28,744 nucleotides of DNA from Chara braunii. Its lineage: Eukaryota; Streptophyta; Charophyceae; Charales; Characeae. The stretch is taken from assembly GCA_003427395.1 (NCBI GenBank), contig BFEA01000113.1, forward strand, positions 2,467,468 through 2,496,211, read 5' to 3'. Shown in pieces: positions 19,533-28,440 of the stretch. A program made the translations under genes and the position numbers. Under the pieces are notes generated by a model. The model worked only from the letters and a program-made list of their open reading frames with translations, was not told the DNA's origin and searched no databases. Position 1 is the first letter of the stretch. Each line of letters begins with the position of its first letter.

Positions 19533-19931
19533 ATAAAGAATTTAAAAATAGATTCGTTTCATCTAAGGTTATCTGGACGTCTTCTGGACGTACCAGGCCT
19601 GTACCCCACCTGCAGGCCTTGAAGAGGAGGATGCATGTGCCTGCATTGTAGCTGTAAGCGCCATTGACAGAGAAGGTTGCACACAGGTCTGCAATGGTAC
19701 AGTAAAAGGGGTGCTGCAAGAACAAACAAAAAGGGTACCCCAAAGAAAGCTTAAGTAAAGGTAGTCAAGAGAGGGATATGCTAGATGTATTGTGCTTCAT
19801 GGTGCTTGTTATAGGGTTGAAACTGCTTCACTGTTGAATGGGCTCATCTTTGGTGTGCTTCATTGTCTGCAATAATGGTAAAGCTGCCTTGATGTTGGGT
19901 CTACTCATGTGGGTGGAACAGGGGCTGTTGT
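19533..19931. other. Spacer, no supported gene
   Basis: About 400 bp between copy B and the hAT-like element. An 81-codon minus-strand frame (19498-19743) crosses the LTR border and so is unlikely to be a gene. Short repeats of TGTGCTTCATGGTG / GTGTGCTTCATTG occur near 19790-19865. Confidence 0.55.
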
Positions 19932-19939
19932 GTTGATAA
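19932..19939. repeat. Left 8-bp TSD (GTTGATAA)
   Basis: Identical to 21098-21105 and directly next to the TIR. Confidence 0.88.
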
Positions 19940-20540
19940 CATAGTTGCGGCGCACCTCGGTGCACGGATTTGCGCACGAATTGCGCAACGCACAGCGCAC
20001 CGAAGTGCAGCGCACTGAAAAAATTAGGTCCACACAAAAAAAAAAAAAAGAGTAGGTGTTTTGTAATTTCTTAGGGCCCCCAACTCGGCAAAAATGTCAA
20101 ACTCACTGCGCGAGCTCAGAAACCGGCCGCACCCCGAGCTCGAAATTTTTTATGGGTAAGGGCTGCCAGATTTCGATTTCCGCAGGCCCTTCCCCCAAAA
20201 GTTTCAGAATGGCGAAGCATGAAGTACTTAAAAAATAGGGCTCATTCCATCTTTTTTTTTAGGCGGGGTATGAAAGATGTTATTCCCGCTCCCTTCTGCA
20301 AATCCCACACAGTGGCGGGGTAAGTTCGCAAAAAGGGGCAGTCGCCTGATAACGACCGGCCCCGCGAATCTTCGCAGAGATCACAAGGTACATTTTCTAT
20401 GGCCAGCCGACCACCAATATATGCTGAAGATTGGCGTTCAGGTCTGCATGTTGGCAGTTATGGGTTAGGATGAAGACGCCTGTGGCTCTCGCGTTTTCTT
20501 GTTTTTGTTTTCTTACGAATACGTCCAGTGGGGCCTGCTT

Positions 20541-20722
20541 CACTACTCACCAAATGCACAAAAGACATAGCATATGGCGGTGTATGGTTCCATGTTTTAG
20601 CAGAAGATTCATTCTACTAATATTATATACATTTGGTGAGTACATAGCATATGGCGGTGTATGGTTCCATGTTTTAGCAGAAGATTCATTCTACTAATAT
20701 TATATACATTTGGTGAGTGGTG
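20541..20722. mobile_element. Small MITE-like insertion of the 990-2164 family
   Basis: Begins CACTACTCACCAAATG and ends CATTTGGTGAGTGGTG, an inverted pair with one mismatch. The internal AGCAGAAGATTCATTC block is the reverse complement of sequence after the left terminus at 1010-1026, which ties it to that element. Most of its body is two copies of a 77-bp unit. Confidence 0.78.
20565..20718. repeat. Exact 77-bp tandem duplication
   Basis: 20565-20641 and 20642-20718 appear identical by eye. Each unit runs from ACATAGCATATGGCGG to ATTTGGTGAGT. Confidence 0.96.
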
Positions 20723-20967
20723 GAGGGAGGCCTTGAGAATCACGTGGAGACATGAACAGGGTCTAGCTGAACTGGTGACCCATAACTGCTGAGCTGCAGT
20801 CGTGAACTTGAATCCACAGCATATATTGGTGGTCTGCCCCAGTGTCTTTCGTGCATGACGAGGCCATCCTTCTCAGTGAAGCAGCAGCCCTCAATAGCTC
20901 CCCATGCGTTGTAGGAGCCATTCGTGGTACCTGCAGGGGCTCTCGAATTGACATAAAGGGGATCCTT

Positions 20968-21034
20968 TTTTNTCTCTCTCTCTCTCTCTTGGGCCCTATC
21001 TTTTTTTTTTCCTTTTTTTTTAATTTTTTTTTAT
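20968..21034. repeat. (CT)n and poly-T low complexity
   Basis: A (CT)n tract at about 20973-20990, with an undetermined base at 20972, and T-rich runs at 21001-21034. Confidence 0.9.
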
Positions 21035-21097
21035 TATTGCGCACATAGCACACCTTCCTCCCCGCACCACACTGCGCGCTCGTGCGCCGCAACTATG

Positions 21098-21105
21098 GTT
21101 GATAA
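21098..21105. repeat. Right 8-bp TSD (GTTGATAA)
   Basis: Identical to 19932-19939 and directly next to the TIR. Confidence 0.88.
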
Positions 21106-21400
21106 TCTACACCACACATAATCGCACACATGCATGCACACACGCACGCGCGCAGTCACGCTTCTTTTTGTGGAATTGTGTATAGCGAACATGACAACAC
21201 ACACAAACATGCGCACATGCACACGCACATGTGCGAGTGTGTGTTTGTGTGCGAGTGTGTGTTTTTGTGTGCCTGTGTTTATGTGTGCCTGTGTTAGTGC
21301 GTTGAAGTTTGACGAAACAGTCTGGCACAGCCATGCTCTTTTTGTGGAGTTGTGTGTAGTGTAGAGGACAGCACACACACACCCAATCACAGATCTTGAC
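21106..21400. repeat. CA/GT-rich region with a 175-bp-spaced direct repeat
   Basis: CA-rich sequence at about 21125-21150 and 21196-21230 gives way to GT-rich sequence at 21232-21300, so the two halves are partly self-complementary. CTTTTTGTGGARTTGTGTRTAG occurs near 21164 and again near 21338. Frames here are repeat artefacts. Confidence 0.8.
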
Positions 21401-22240
21401 GTTCAGTGACCTCAAAGCTCTCTTTCTTATGGTGAGGGCCAGCACCTCTTTGAGGTAAGTGATCTCAAAGCTCTCCCACCTTCTACTGGTTGTCCTCTCA
21501 TGTCACTCTCTCCCCCATTTACTCCCACATCCCTGTCCCCTTGTCGTTCTTGCCCTCTCCTTTTCTTCGCCTTGCCCTATGCTGACCTGAAATCTCTCTC
21601 TCTTATGGAACGAGGGCTGGCACCTCGCCTGACGATTGACGGAGGAAGCATGGTCGACAGAGGAGGGGAAGAAATGAGGGAGAGAGGAAGACGAGGCAGG
21701 AGTATGGAGGATGGGGGGAGGAGGACAAGGAAGAGTCCGTGGGCAGTGAAGTGAGAAACGAGGGTGGATGCAGGCGGGAGTGTGTCCGGATAGGGAGCTT
21801 GAATCTCACTCTGAGGGAGCTGGCCATGTGGGCATAATGATGGCACGGCGGAGGACGATCGGCAGTGCAGGGAGGAGGCCGCAGCGGACGAGGGAAGAGG
21901 AGGATAGAAGATGACAAGGGAGGAGGTCGGATATGATGCAGGAGGAGGGAGGATGGAGGGATGAATAGGAGGGAGGCACAGCAGCACGGAAGAGCGAGTA
22001 TGGATTGAGGCCTGCAATGACGGTCGACGGAGGAGGACAGGCGAGTAACAGAGGAGGAGGAGAAAGGAGGATGGAGGGAGAAGAAAAGGGAGGTGGATGG
22101 CGTCAAAGGAGGAGAAAGGAGTAAATGGTCGTCGTGTGAAGGAGAGGTTGTGTCCGCCTAATCAGGGAGGATGGAGGGATAAAGAGGAGCAAAGCAAAGG
22201 AGCACAGAAGAGTGACGGGACTCTGCACAGAAGACTCTTT
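21401..22240. repeat. Purine-rich low-complexity tract
   Basis: From about 21630 the plus strand is strongly biased to G and A (GGAGGA, GAGGGA motifs). About 21950-21995 recurs at about 22168-22212 (GGAGGATGGAGGGAT...AGGAG...GCACAG). CTCTCTTTCTTATGG near 21418 recurs near 21594. Long minus-strand frames of Pro/Ser/Leu follow from the composition, and I do not call them genes. Confidence 0.75.
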
Positions 22241-23518
22241 CTGACTGCCACCTGAGCCCGACAGGTCCTCTCTACCTTACTCATCAGTGCCCCTGGCTCC
22301 AATATTTTATGCATGTCGAGTACTACCCACTCCCCGCCAGGGCCTGTTTGTGACACGATGACCAATGCCATCTCTGGCCTTGCTTCCATTGTCTTCATCC
22401 CAAGTGTGCTTTATCTGCCAGCCTCGCTTTTCCACCCAAGAAATCCTCGAGTGCCTGGCCATCGATGTCCAAGGTGCAAGTCCTGGTCTACCGGGCAAGC
22501 CCTAAAACAGGCAGCCTGGTCCCAACGAATATCCAGGTCCACCTGCTGATGCAGCAGGCACCTCTAGGCTGGTCCAGGAGAGACAAGGGCTGGACCGAGC
22601 TCTACCAGAAGAACAAAAGGTCCAGCCCAATGCGAACACTTTTCATGCACGTGAACAGCAGAACAACAAACTGGCGCCATGCGCCCACACAGAACTCAGA
22701 GATATGGCTCCCAAGTAATAGTTCGCTTCCACTGGCTATGGCGACTGTGCGCCTCAAACAACTCACTGTGCACACTCTGGATCACCCTGGATATCCCACA
22801 CGCAACACTCAACACACACATGCAGTACATACACACTTCCCCTAAGCTACAGCTATGGCGGCTATGGCCGCCGCTACCCTATTGCTATGGCTACGGTATG
22901 TCACTCTCGCCCACTTCGTCTTCGGGCCCTCTGCAGACCTCCTCGCACAAGCTGCTGAGGCAGCGCTTCCGCATGGCTTCCGCAGGAATGAATGAATGGC
23001 TGGGCGCAGCCTCTTGATTTATACTTTCGTGCTGCGTTGGTCTGCCCTGTACCCCTGGCCCATCGTGCACACAGTCCCAGACGGTACTTGTTGGACTGGA
23101 CCGGACTGGGTGAACTGGGACTGCTGACTGTACTAGGTGGACTACCGCCACTTGACCACTTGCCTCTGCTTAACGTAGACTTACTCCGAAAGGCCACTTC
23201 TAGAAACCTCTAACTTGGCCTTTCGGTGCTGTAGCAGCTACGACTTTTCCCTTTTAGGTAAGTAGCAGCTACGACCTTGACCCTTCAGGCAGTCTACAGC
23301 TACCACCGCTAAACTGTCTAGACTCCTACCCTACAGGTCTACAATTCGAATCCCTTCTACCCTGTGACCTACGAGAAGCTACCTACCACTGGCGGTCCTA
23401 CATGTAGCAGGTTCAAATCTACGGGTTGACACCGGTACTGTACACATGTAAGATGGGGAACTAGGGATCGAGCCCTGGGATCTGCATCAGCTACCGCGAA
23501 CTGGTGAATATCGTTTCA
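22241..23518 (-). other. Unassigned; right end probably the 3' LTR of copy C
   Basis: No recognisable protein. The right edge ends TTTCA at 23518, immediately before a purine-rich minus-strand tract (GGCCGGCGGGAG), which is how the 3' LTR of a minus-strand element should begin. The left limit of that LTR cannot be fixed because its partner is outside the window. A short direct repeat, GTAGCAGCTACGAC, lies at 23231 and 23262. Confidence 0.5.
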
Positions 23519-23530
23519 CTCCCGCCGGCC
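23519..23530 (-). other. Candidate polypurine tract of copy C
   Basis: Minus strand GGCCGGCGGGAG followed by TGAAACG. It sits 27 bp past the end of the integrase frame, the expected place. Confidence 0.6.
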
Positions 23531-23556
23531 TAAATTCGAGGTCCTCCGAGAAAATT

Positions 23557-24420
23557 TCAGTCCAAGGCAGGACCTTTACCTCTCTGTTGTCTCTCGTAGG
23601 CCCGGACTATATCGGGAGATGTCTCTAGAAGTTCAGATCTNGTAAACCAGCGGTCGTCTTCCGGTTCTTGATAACTAAAATGAACCTTGTACTGTTTTTG
23701 TGGACGACCTCTACCTCCAGTTCTGAAAACATGTTCAGCCACTATACCATCGATGTCATATCTTCGATCCATACCCGGTGGGATCATCGATCTACGGGAT
23801 GGAAACTGATCACTTGTTTGACAAGGTATTAACTTTGATGCATGGAAAACTGGGTAAGTGTGGAGGTGTGCTGGAAGTTCTATAGTATAGGACGGTCCAT
23901 TATCTCCGCCTTTGACTTCTAATACCGGCCACGGTCCTCTATAGGCAGGCAATAACTTCTGCGAGATGTGCTCCTCAGGTGCAAACTCTTTAGACTTGAC
24001 CCAGACTAAGTCGCCTGCTTGAAACTGTGAAGGGCGACGATGTTTGTTCGCTTGTTCCATCATCCTATGCTGGGCCTTCCTGAGATTCTCTACAACAGTA
24101 GCTAGTTCTTTCTCGTGCTGTACAGCAAACTCCCTGGTCCCGGGCGGTAATCTGTGAATCTGATCCCGATTGAGTCCCTCAAACGGTCTGCGCGGTCTAA
24201 AGGACTTGTGCGGTTCGTTGGGAGTGCGGCAGGTAGATAAATGCACGTTGTTATTATACGCACTAGCTACTTTAGGTAACATCTCGTCCCAGTTAAGCTG
24301 ATCTGGCCTAATGTACATGCGCAGAACTTGCTGTAGGATCTTGTTCATTTGCTCCGTCTGACCGTTAGTCTCTGGATGACGGTCGGACGACATCAACAAC
24401 TTAGATCCATATACTCCCAT
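23557..24420 (-). pseudogene. Copy C integrase, core C-terminal half and chromodomain-like tail
   Basis: An open stretch of 287 codons. It begins within the integrase core: SSDRHPETNGQTEQMNKIL holds the catalytic Glu. It continues through the LPxxxxAYNN segment, a basic linker (QFQAGDLVWVKSKEF), a GPW-type domain (YRGPWPVLEVKGG) and TYPVFHASKL. It ends in a tail starting YDIDGIVAEHVF with QYKVHF and DDRWF, which looks like a chromodomain of the chromovirus type. One undetermined base at 23641 leaves one residue unknown. The upstream half of the core is in another frame. Confidence 0.87.
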
Positions 24421-24626
24421 GAGTTCTTGCCAGTTCTGGCTAGTAAAGCGACTATCCCTATCGCTAACTATTGACAGTGGGATCCCATCTCACTCACCCA
24501 ACAGTCAAAAAATCTTTGTATGACTAAATCAGTACGTGCCTCTGAAGGCAAAGGAACAAAAACTGCGTACTTGTTAAAACGGTTAACTATGACCATGACT
24601 TGGCTCTTGCCATGCCTGCTCTTGAC
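24421..24626 (-). pseudogene. Copy C integrase core, broken segment
   Basis: Minus-strand sequence that carries the stretch between the first and second catalytic Asp. The second Asp is readable (SIVSDRDS) in the frame of the downstream piece, but an indel near 24478-24492 shifts it out of frame with the upstream part (VIVNRFNKYAVF). A TAA codon follows SIDFMDT (plus strand 24627-24629). No open frame spans it. Confidence 0.8.
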
Positions 24627-24932
24627 TTAAGTGTCCATGAAGTCTATGGACACTGAGTCTCCCGGCTGATCCGGAATGGGCAAGGGTTTGAGAAGACCTA
24701 ACGGGGCACGCGTAGAAGTCTTGTTACGCTGGCAGACTTTACAACTGCGAACATACTCTATGCAGTCATTCTTCATTCCTGGCAAGGTATACGCGCGCAT
24801 CAGATTGGCTAAAGTCTTCTGCCAACCAAAATGGCCCTCTGTGTCGTGGCATTCTCCTAAAATCAGACTACAAATTTCTTCACTATTGGGAATGCACAGG
24901 CGGTCAAATACATTAGTCTTCTCAAAAAGCAA
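24627..24932 (-). pseudogene. Copy C integrase zinc finger and first catalytic Asp
   Basis: A 101-codon frame with all four HHCC ligands: ECHDTEGHFGWQKT supplies the two His, and CIEYVRSCKVCQRNK the Cys pair. It continues through APLGLLKPLPIPDQPGDSVSIDFMDT, which has the first Asp of the integrase triad, and then meets a TAA stop. The zinc finger helps the enzyme multimerise and bind LTR ends in the family. The sequence is otherwise well kept. Confidence 0.87.
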
Positions 24933-25010
24933 CCCTTCAGTAGTGCGGTAGTTCGGCTTGGTCTCTGGGGCCTCCTTGACCTTCTTGAGGAGGTCATTGT
25001 AGATAGGGTT

Positions 25011-25805
25011 CTATGAATAGGCGTCTCTAATCTTTTGCTGCAGGTCCTTCCCTATGTCTAAGTAATGCACTCTTGCCCCAAAGTAATCAGCTCTCCTACT
25101 TAGCGCATCCGCAACTACGTTATACTTCCCCTTGACTGGCTCGAGCTCAAAGTCGTACTGATCTATCTCTGCGTCCCACCTAGTAAGCTTAGGTGTCATC
25201 TTGGCCTGCGTCTTTAACCATCTTAACGCCTCATGGTCTGAGTAGACTTTGAAGTGTCTCCCAAGCAAGTAGTGCTTGCAGTGTTCTAAGGCTTGCCTGA
25301 GAGCGTAGAGTTCCCTCTCGTAGGTAGATGTCGTGACCTTCTCTGAAGGCATTCTGGCGGACATGAACTCTACGGGTCTATAACCATTGCCATCGTCTTG
25401 CTGTAACACGACACCTATGCCGTACTGGCTAGCGTCCGTAGTGACGACAAAGGGCAAGGACGGATCGGCGACCTTAAGGACTGGATACTCTGTCAACGCT
25501 TGTTTTAACTTCTTCATAGCAGACGTGCAGTCCTTATCCCACTTCCAGATGGTCTCCTTTCTGAGCAATCTGCGAAGGGGCGCAACGATGGTGGAGAAGT
25601 TCCTCACGAACTTCCTGTAGTAGTTCGCCAGGGCTAAGAACGACCGCAGTTCTGTCAACGTCCGCGGTGTTGGCCAATCTCTAATCGCTGCAATTTTACT
25701 ATCTTCCGGCTTGACGCCGTCTCCGCCTAAGACGCGGCCTAGGTGACGCCGTCTCCGTCTAAGACGCGGCCTAGGTACAAAACTTGGGTCTTTGCCCAAT
25801 CGCAC
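25011..25805 (-). pseudogene. Copy C RT connection and RNase H
   Basis: A 264-codon open stretch. After a frame-shifted start in duplicated sequence it enters the connection (AAIRDWPTPRTLTELRSFL, ANYYRKFVRNFS) and a full RNase H domain. Catalytic-type residues are visible in VVTTDASQYGIG, in the Glu of STYERELYALRQAL and in VYSDHEALRWL. It ends with KYNVVADALSRRADY, the usual RNase H end. This enzyme removes the RNA strand during reverse transcription. It is the best-preserved enzyme domain in the window, but it cannot be expressed in frame with RT because of the 31-bp duplication upstream. Confidence 0.88.
25713..25774. repeat. 31-bp tandem duplication that frameshifts pol
   Basis: GACGCCGTCTCCGYCTAAGA begins at 25713 and 25744. 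The units differ at one base. The length is not a multiple of 3, and the RT and RNase H frames overlap exactly here (25739-25805). Confidence 0.95.
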
Positions 25806-26008
25806 TTCTTTGCATTGATCTTGAAGTTAGCTTCCCTCAGCTTCTCCAAGACCTGCCTGAGATGACCCTGATGCTCTTCAAGGGTCTTGCTAAACACTAA
25901 AATGTCATCTAAGTAAACTATGATGAATCTGTCTAACCATGGCCTAAACAAATCATTCATACACCGCTGAAAATTTGTTGGCGCATTGGTTAGTCCAAAG
26001 GGCATCAC
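25739..26008 (-). pseudogene. Copy C RT palm with intact YLDD
   Basis: An 89-codon frame of the RT palm: MPFGLTNAPTNFQRCMND, then FIIVYLDDILVFSKT with both Asp of the catalytic box, then HLRQVLEKLREANFKINAKKC and the connection start. Motif A, with the first catalytic Asp, is absent because the preceding palm sequence has been deleted (junction near 26090). Downstream the frame is lost in the 31-bp duplication. Confidence 0.86.
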
Positions 26009-26127
26009 TATAAACTCATAATGCCCGTACCTAGTCCGGAAGGCTGTCTTATACTAATCATCAGGATGTACCTCTATCTAATGATATCCGGACTTCCCTC
26101 TTTCTTAGGAACAAAGAGAACAGGTGC
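26009..26127 (-). pseudogene. Copy C RT segment with deletion and two TAG codons
   Basis: Reading the minus strand in the palm frame gives GYH, a TAG codon (plus CTA 26078-26080), IEVHPDD, a second TAG (plus CTA 26054-26056), and YKTAFRTRYGHYEF. Gln is usual at the first TAG in this family (GYHQI); both fit a C-to-T change at CAG. Just upstream, sequence encoding VLFVPKKEG abuts GYH directly, so the fingers-to-palm stretch including motif A is missing. By comparison with copy B this is roughly 40-60 codons. Confidence 0.78.
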
Positions 26128-26793
26128 TCAAAATGGAGAGGAACTAGGCCTAATCCAACCCTTTTCAAGGAGCTCGTCTAACTGTTTGCAAAGCTCCTCT
26201 AACTCTCTAGGGGACATCCTGTAGACTGCACCCTTAGGAGTTCTACTGCCAGGTTCTATCTCGATACTGTGCTGGATGGGCCGCGGCACCGTGCCTGTCG
26301 GCGGCTCAGTTAAATCCTTAAACTCTTCCAGCAGCTTGGCAATCGCAGGGTCCACTGACTTTTCTTCCATAGGCTCAATCACTAGCCTAACATAGGCAAC
26401 AAAGCCCTGTTCCTCCAATTTCTCTTTCTTTACTAATCTGGCAAATGCAGGGGTACTAAGGCAGCAATGCGCCAAGGGATTCTCTACTCCTGACACATGG
26501 AACAGGCGGGCAGTCTTAGCCTCGCCTGAAGAGCTAGGGAGCCTACACTCATGCTCCTTCAAATGGAGCGTGGCCCCGGCTGCCTCTCCCCAATCCATCC
26601 CCAGAACAATATCAAATGGGAGGCTGTCTTCTACGAGGAGAGTCAGGGAGTGGAGGACCTTCTCCACTTTCCCATCTTTCTCTAGGCGGAAATACGCCTG
26701 GACTCCCTCTACGTAATGCTCTACGACCATGGTACGATTGTCCGCGAGGATACTAACTATAGGGTCTGCTAGCTTTTGGACTCCCAGCTTCAT
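26128..26793 (-). pseudogene. Copy C protease C-terminal half and RT N-terminus
   Basis: A 221-codon frame. Its first part has the retropepsin signature LPFDIVLGMDWGEAAGA. A spacer with LLEEFKDL and PRPIQHSIEIEPG follows, and then the RT start PRELEELCKQLDELLEKGWIRPSSSPF, both standard for Ty3/Gypsy. The active-site loop of protease should lie just upstream of its first codon but is in another frame and lacks the catalytic Asp. Confidence 0.87.
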
Positions 26794-27038
26794 AATCTGC
26801 AGCGCTTTCTTGCTAATATAGCTGCGGGTGGCCCTAGGGCCCCTACTCTTCCTCTAAAAATCTCTGTATCTAGTAGTATAAGTTGCCCTTTATTATCCTT
26901 CTTCATCTTGGCCCAGGCGGGCATCCTCTCCTTCAATTCTTCGGCCACGCCTGTGAGGGAGGTGTCTAGAGAGACCCTAACACGAGCAGTCTTTGGGCAG
27001 CTATCTAGACACCGGCCTGCAACCTCTGCCATAGGCAC
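26790..27038 (-). pseudogene. Copy C gag-protease junction with damaged active site
   Basis: An 82-codon frame ending GQLILLDTEIFRGRVGALGP. In the next frame the sequence continues ATRSYISKKALQIMKLG, the usual sequence after a D-S-G active-site loop. Where VDSG should stand there is a gap: the two halves meet near 26828 without an Asp codon in either frame. I infer a deletion of about 10 bp that took out the catalytic triplet and shifted the frame. The N-terminal part resembles the linker between knuckle and protease in this family. Confidence 0.75.
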
Positions 27039-27112
27039 ATATGGTGTGGGAGTCTCCTGCCGGCTAATGCTATGTTCCCCACATGGCCTAATGGTAGGGG
27101 TAGTTGCTACCC

Positions 27113-27856
27113 CTACCGGCGGCTGCCTTTTGACCCTTGAGCAGCCGTTCGGGTCTCTCTGTACTTAGGACAATATTTGATGATATGGCTCGGGTCACCG
27201 CAGAAAATGCACTGACCCCGGTCCAATCGTTGTTGCCATAAAGTCTGGTCCAGACCCAAAGTTTCCCAAGGCCTACCCTGCGGTAGCCCCGGGTGCCATC
27301 CTCCTACCCTATAGGGAGACCTATTCCTAGGACGGTTTTGCGGGGGACCTTGACCCCTTCCTCCCGCTTGGCGGTTTCCTCCTCTGCCACCAACCCCCTG
27401 GTCGCCTTGGGACCGGCTCCTTGAGGCCCGGCCCCCTTGGCCCTGGCCTCGTCCTCCTCCTTGCGGCCTCCCTCCAGTCGCGACGGCAGCGTAAGTTCTC
27501 CCCCGGCCCACACCGCTGTCCTCCTCCTCTAACCCCCACTCAATCTGATTGTAGGGGATCTCGTACACACTACCCTCATCTAAGGTTAGGACAAGACTAT
27601 CCTCTGTATTCACTTGCCCAGAGATAGTGCGGCCCTTCCATTGCTTTCCCTTATCCAAATCTTTGTGCCAGAAGGTGGAAACTGACACAGACTTTGGCCA
27701 CCACTTCACAGCTAAGGGAATCGTAAGTGGTGGCAGGGTCTTCGCTCTTCGCGAAGAAGTGCCCGCGAAAGGCTTCTGGCATAGCTCTGTAAAAGAGGGC
27801 AACCAACTGGGTGTTTGTAACCCCGTGGTAAAAGGGACAGCTACTAGTTCGTCCAT
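27113..27856 (-). pseudogene. Copy C Gag C-terminal half with RGG region and CCHC knuckle
   Basis: A 247-codon open stretch. After a segment overlapping the shifted Gag core, it has WKGRTISGQV and EIPYNQIEWGLEEED. A Gly/Arg/Gln-rich region of about 70 residues follows (RPQGGGRGQGQGGRASRSRS and onward), like nucleic-acid-binding RGG boxes. Near the end stands a perfect CCHC knuckle, CIFCGDPSHIIKYC (C-x2-C-x4-H-x4-C). It packages RNA in the family. The first approximately 50 codons are out of frame relative to the core (27887-27651), so a frameshift lies near 27690-27730. Confidence 0.86.
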
Positions 27857-28440
27857 TGTGCTCTTGAGCGCTCTGGCACTCTAACACTTACGAGCATGGA
27901 TCGTCTGGAGCTTGTCTGAGGCCTTGACACTTCGAGCGACATTTGGAAATCGCTCGCGCAACAATTTCATGAACTCCGTGAGGGAGGTAAATGCTGAATA
28001 GGCAATTGCATCATCATTGTAGTTAGCGGCGCGCACTAGGGATCTTGCAAAACTGGCGGCCTCATATCTAAGCGCATGGATTGCAATCAAGACATGCTGA
28101 TCCGGGGAGACCTGTTGCAGATGCACGTAGGTCTTGACGTTGGCCTCCCAGTTGTCAAAGTTCTCTTCCCTCTTCCCGCTGTAGGGATCAGGGAATTTGA
28201 CCTTGATCGGCTTCCGGCGATGAGGACGGGCTTCCTCCTCCTTGGGAGCTGCCGCCTTGACGCCTTCAATGGCGCTAGCGCAAAACCGCTCAGTCTTGTC
28301 GAGGCGGTGGCCCACCTCGGGTCTTACAGCACCCACCAACTCGCGAGATAAGTCCCGGAATCCCAACCGTATCGAACGTATCGCTATATGTTGACTCCTA
28401 CTAAAGTCATACTGCTCGGCCTGGATTCGTGCTAAGCGTG
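27651..28440 (-). pseudogene. Copy C Gag core
   Basis: Two adjoining minus-strand frames, 28440-27881 and 27887-27651. The first has KVKFPDPYSGKREENFDNWE, the classic start of the retrotransposon Gag domain, then VKTYVHLQQVSPDQHVLIAI, LRYEAASFARSLV and FMKLLRERFPNV. The second has TQLVALFYRAMPEAFRGHFF. A shift at about 27885 separates them. Upstream the same frame stays open to about 28440 (ARIQAEQYDFSRSQ), beyond the apparent start at 28366. Confidence 0.85.

Larger units (their letters stand above)
20409..20834. repeat. 57-bp inverted arms within the hAT-like element
   Basis: 20409-20465 pairs with the reverse complement of 20778-20834 at 46 of 57 positions by eye, including perfect outer GACCACCAATATATGCTG and inner CAGTTATGGGT blocks. 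The loop contains the MITE-like insertion. A transcript across it could form a hairpin. Confidence 0.85.
19940..21097. mobile_element. hAT-like non-autonomous DNA transposon
   Basis: A 1,158-bp element with perfect 16-bp terminal inverted repeats: CATAGTTGCGGCGCAC at 19940-19955 and its reverse complement at 21082-21097. It is flanked by the 8-bp direct repeat GTTGATAA at 19932-19939 and 21098-21105. An 8-bp TSD with short TIRs is the hallmark of the hAT superfamily. GC-rich, self-complementary subterminal sequence (about 19950-20020) is also usual for that group. No transposase frame is present, so it would need an enzyme supplied in trans. It carries a smaller inverted-repeat element and a pair of 57-bp inverted arms. 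Confidence 0.85.

Noticed and set aside
21577-22106. Minus-strand frames of 146 and 167 codons rich in Pro, Ser and Leu
   Set aside because: The absence of stops follows from the purine-rich opposite strand. There is no domain or motif.
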